This document shows, piece by piece, positions 62,893 through 64,000 of a DNA stretch of 64,000 nt. The notes beneath the pieces were generated by a model. The model did not search any database. It saw only the letters and a program-made list of their open reading frames with translations, and was not told the DNA's origin. Within the stretch, counting starts at the first letter, position 1. Every line of letters begins with the position of its first letter. Made by a program: the position numbers and the translations under genes. The DNA comes from Segetibacter sp. (lineage in GTDB: Bacteria > Bacteroidota > Bacteroidia > Chitinophagales > Chitinophagaceae): positions 26,580 to 90,579 of the forward strand of contig NZ_JAOQAH010000021.1 of NCBI RefSeq assembly GCF_025963695.1, written 5' to 3'.

Positions 62893-64000
62893 ATGAAATT
62901 CAAACACCTGCTACTTCTTTCTATACTATATACCTTTTCAGCTTTTGGTCAAAGTAAGAACGCTACTGTTTCCGGAAAGGTGGTCGACGAAAACGACAAA
63001 CCCCTCTTTCATGTTAACATTAATATATTAGGTAAAGAGAAAGGCACAACTACTAATGACTCTGGCAGCTTTGCGATAACAGTTACTCCCGGCAGACCCA
63101 TTGCACTTGTTTTTTCTTTTACCGGTTATAAAAACGTACAACGAAACTTCAACTTATCAGAAGGTGAAAATGAAATCATAGCAATACAAATGCAGTTGCA
63201 GCAAAATGTGTTGGAAGGTGTCACCGTAAAAGATAACAGGGCCAGAACCGAAGCTGGAAGAATAAATATTGATCCAAGCGTTGCCATACTTAATCCTTCG
63301 CCTTTAGGAAATATTGAAAGTCTTATTAAAATCTTTACCGGCAGTAATAATGAATTAACGAGTCAATATAATGTGCGTGGTGGAAGTTATGATGAGAACA
63401 TTATTTATGTAAATGATTTCGAAGTCTTTCGCCCATATCTTGTCCGTAGCGGGCAGCAGGAAGGTTTGAGTTTTATAAACCCCGAGATGACGGAGAACGT
63501 AAAATTTTACAACGGCGGCTTCCAGGCAAAGTACGGTGATAAGATGAGCAGCGTGCTTGACATTACTTATAAGCGACCGAGAATATTTTCGGGTTCTGCT
63601 TATATTGGATTGCTCGAGCAAGGTTTGCATTTCGAAGGAACCGCTAACAACGACAAAGTAACGTATCTCGTGGGGTTCCGCAACCGTAGTAACAGAAATT
63701 TGGTAAGCAGCCAGGACACCAAAGGAAACTACATTCCTTCCTCTTCAGACATGCAGGCGCTGGTAACTTACCGGCCAAACAGTAAGTGGCTTTTTGAGGT
63801 GTTGGCAAATATTTCCAGGAGCAAATTCAACCTGTTTCCTGAAGAAAGCAAATTATCTTCTGCTGTGTTCTCTCCTTTATTTACACAAAATATCGCTGTC
63901 GATATAGCCTTCCAGGGACAGGAAAAAGATGCTTACCAAACTAATATGGTTGGGCTTTCTACAACATGGCAGCCGCGGAAAAATTTCAGGCTAAAAGGTA
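62893..64000 (+). CDS. TonB-dependent receptor with carboxypeptidase-regulatory-like domain (3' end outside the window)
   Basis: 369 codons are inside the window from ATG 62893. A signal peptide (MKFKHLLLLSILYTFSAFGQ) is followed by a CarboxypepD_reg-like domain (SGKVVDENDKPLFHVNINIL to the TPGRPIALVFSFTGYKNVQ strand) and a plug domain (about 115-220) with NVRGGSYDENIIYVNDFEVF and NGGFQAKYGDKMSSVLDITY. The barrel then begins. It imports an unknown large substrate across the outer membrane with TonB energy. It lacks a SusD partner within the window. Confidence 0.9.
   Translation, partial: MKFKHLLLLSILYTFSAFGQSKNATVSGKVVDENDKPLFHVNINILGKEKGTTTNDSGSFAITVTPGRPIALVFSFTGYKNVQRNFNLSEGENEIIAIQMQLQQNVLEGVTVKDNRARTEAGRINIDPSVAILNPSPLGNIESLIKIFTGSNNELTSQYNVRGGSYDENIIYVNDFEVFRPYLVRSGQQEGLSFINPEMTENVKFYNGGFQAKYGDKMSSVLDITYKRPRIFSGSAYIGLLEQGLHFEGTANNDKVTYLVGFRNRSNRNLVSSQDTKGNYIPSSSDMQALVTYRPNSKWLFEVLANISRSKFNLFPEESKLSSAVFSPLFTQNIAVDIAFQGQEKDAYQTNMVGLSTTWQPRKNFRLKG

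Noticed and set aside
1..64000. tRNA, rRNA, tmRNA, RNase P, CRISPR array or insertion sequence
   Set aside because: No cloverleaf with a TTCGA-type arm, no ribosomal RNA, no regular repeat-spacer array and no transposase gene was recognised on reading.

Overview
The window looks like an ordinary chromosomal segment of a Bacteroidota bacterium, most likely of the Chitinophagaceae type. The evidence is the low GC content, the -7 motif TAnnTTTG ahead of several genes, few Shine-Dalgarno sequences, secreted proteins whose signal peptides end in AQ/SQ/GQ, and families typical of the phylum: a carboxypeptidase-regulatory-domain TonB receptor, the DUF2723/GT117 membrane protein, an ECF sigma locus with a beta-barrel partner, and LVIVD, S41 and DUF1569 proteins. 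I recognise no rRNA, tRNA, CRISPR array, phage or insertion sequence.

Layout. 1-7 kb: a Bcr/CflA efflux pump (cut by the window edge), CysM, a protein-glutaminase-like putative deamidase, a Wzx-like flippase overlapping a family-4 glycosyltransferase, a lone response regulator and a tiny acidic protein. 7-14 kb: DUF1569, a secreted Lys/Ala-rich protein, PurE, a membrane sensor overlapping a histidine kinase with a decayed kinase fragment beside it, FolK, SppA, and an ABC permease with an SRPBCC protein. 14.7-18.6 kb: a four-gene ECF sigma operon. 18.6-25 kb: KdsA, a methyltransferase, a frameshifted small secreted protein, an S41 protease, an S1/P1 nuclease and DUF4256. 25-45 kb: mostly housekeeping genes (smc, gcvP, era, der, trmH, a TlpA-like thioredoxin, ppa, Nudix, a lactonase-family propeller, GNAT, thiolase, holA, aspartate aminotransferase). 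45-64 kb: a GH43-like enzyme, a broken Uma2 gene, mutS, lysC, gyrA with a TPR protein, NDH-2, a GapN-like dehydrogenase, the GT117 protein, a doubly broken MNT/HepT toxin-antitoxin pair, and the start of a TonB-dependent receptor.

Most genes stand alone or in pairs, often convergent on long perfect hairpins that can terminate transcription from both sides. Clear multi-gene units are the flippase-glycosyltransferase pair, the sensor-kinase pair, the ECF operon, trmH-thioredoxin, ppa with its downstream small gene, and gyrA with its TPR gene.

The unexplained signals are: (i) a short dispersed intergenic repeat with core TGCGACGCAA or GAGTGACACAA, about one copy per 5 kb; (ii) a protein-glutaminase-like enzyme with an intact Cys-His-Asp set but no visible export signal; (iii) a cluster of gene relics (MNT, HepT, Uma2, histidine kinase); (iv) a GapN-like enzyme whose catalytic glutamate position is glycine; (v) an ECF operon protein that joins an inner-membrane segment to a beta-barrel-like domain. 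All functions are read from sequence motifs without database searches.
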